DNA of 6,216 nt from an uncultured Eggerthellaceae bacterium (GTDB taxonomy: Bacteria; Actinomycetota; Coriobacteriia; Coriobacteriales; Eggerthellaceae). A program made the translations under genes and the position numbers. The stretch lies in NCBI GenBank assembly GCA_948829205.1, contig CAQLOA010000090.1, positions 1 to 6,216 of the forward strand, written 5' to 3'. Positions 5,967-6,216 of this stretch are shown in pieces (position 1 is the stretch's first letter; the number at the start of each line of letters is the position of its first letter). The notes under the pieces are model-generated. The model searched no databases, was not told where the DNA came from, and saw only the letters and a list, made by a program, of their open reading frames with translations.

Positions 5967-6216
5967 CTAGGGAACTATCCTCGCGTGGATGGGGCCCCTA
6001 AGCCCCGGCACTCCTTGCGGGCCGTCGAGGTTCCATTCCGCGTCGGGGAACAGCAGCCCGTCGTTGTGCAGCCCTGCGGCGGAAAGGTCGGCGTCGAGCC
6101 CGGGTGCGAGCTCGGGCTTCCACCATCCGTGGGGGATGCGCAGCGTGCCCGCCGGTTGTGCATCGTCCAGGTGCGCCATCAGGCGGACGCTGCCATAGGC
6201 CGATTCCACGTCCACC
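5967..6216 (-). CDS. Molybdopterin-dependent oxidoreductase, C-terminal end (partial)
   Basis: The last 82 codons of a minus-strand gene that enters from the right edge; its start lies outside the window. Seen: ESAYGSVRLMAHLDDAQPAGTLRIPHGWWKPE (about 4-35), then GLHNDGLLFPDAEWNLDGPQGVPGLRGPIHARI. This matches the molydopterin-dinucleotide-binding C-terminal domain of the DMSO-reductase superfamily: a G-x-V-x-L-x-A turn, a hydrophobic P-HGWW-PE stretch and a final G-P-x-L-R segment before the stop. Such enzymes use Mo-bisMGD and an Fe4S4 cluster to reduce or oxidise small substrates, often as respiratory terminal reductases. Substrate and subunit type cannot be judged from this fragment. The first codon seen (GTG at 6215) is internal, not a start. 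Confidence 0.8.
   Translation of the reverse strand, partial: VDVESAYGSVRLMAHLDDAQPAGTLRIPHGWWKPELAPGLDADLSAAGLHNDGLLFPDAEWNLDGPQGVPGLRGPIHARIVP

Noticed and set aside
4762..5970. Open plus-strand frame of 402 codons overlapping the membrane-protein gene
   Set aside because: It is the +2 shadow of the DUF5692-like gene. Its translation is rich in Arg, His, Gly and Pro, with no domain, whereas the overlapping frame gives clear membrane helices behind a ribosome site.

Overview
The window is GC-rich and gene-dense, with AT-richer stretches mainly in the intergenic control regions. It most resembles a chromosomal segment from a Coriobacteriia/Eggerthellaceae-type gut actinobacterium. That is an inference from three things: high GC, a molybdopterin oxidoreductase C-terminus, and a TetR-family gene beside a DUF5692-like membrane protein. 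No marker gene proves it.

Layout from left to right. (1) 1-664, minus strand: the N-terminal half of a DUF4143-type AAA ATPase. Its promoter overlaps a striking pair of mirror-image 17-bp palindromes at 714-751. (2) 752-922: a divergent intergenic region with a perfect 9-bp-stem hairpin, leading into a plus-strand small alarmone synthetase (RelQ/YjbM type, 923-1633). (3) 1681-3913: a drug-efflux-like module. A MerR-family regulator (minus) diverges from a 12-TM DHA3-type MFS exporter (plus). The 70-80 bp between them hold a perfect 9-3-9 palindrome inside a promoter with a 19-bp spacer, the architecture expected for MerR activation. (4) 3997-5800: a second divergent regulator/membrane-protein module. 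A TetR-family repressor (minus) faces a polytopic, tryptophan-rich membrane protein of unknown function (DUF5692-like, plus). The AT-rich control region between them carries several inverted repeats, and a strong intrinsic terminator follows the membrane gene. (5) 5967-6216, minus strand: the last 82 codons of a molybdopterin-dependent oxidoreductase.

How they work together: the two regulator/membrane-protein pairs look like independent, self-contained response modules. The alarmone synthetase and the ATPase are divergent neighbours with no evident shared function. I see no rRNA, tRNA, CRISPR array, transposase, integrase or recognisable defence system. The least explained items are the DUF5692-like membrane protein with its TetR-type control region, and the paired palindromes in front of the ATPase gene.
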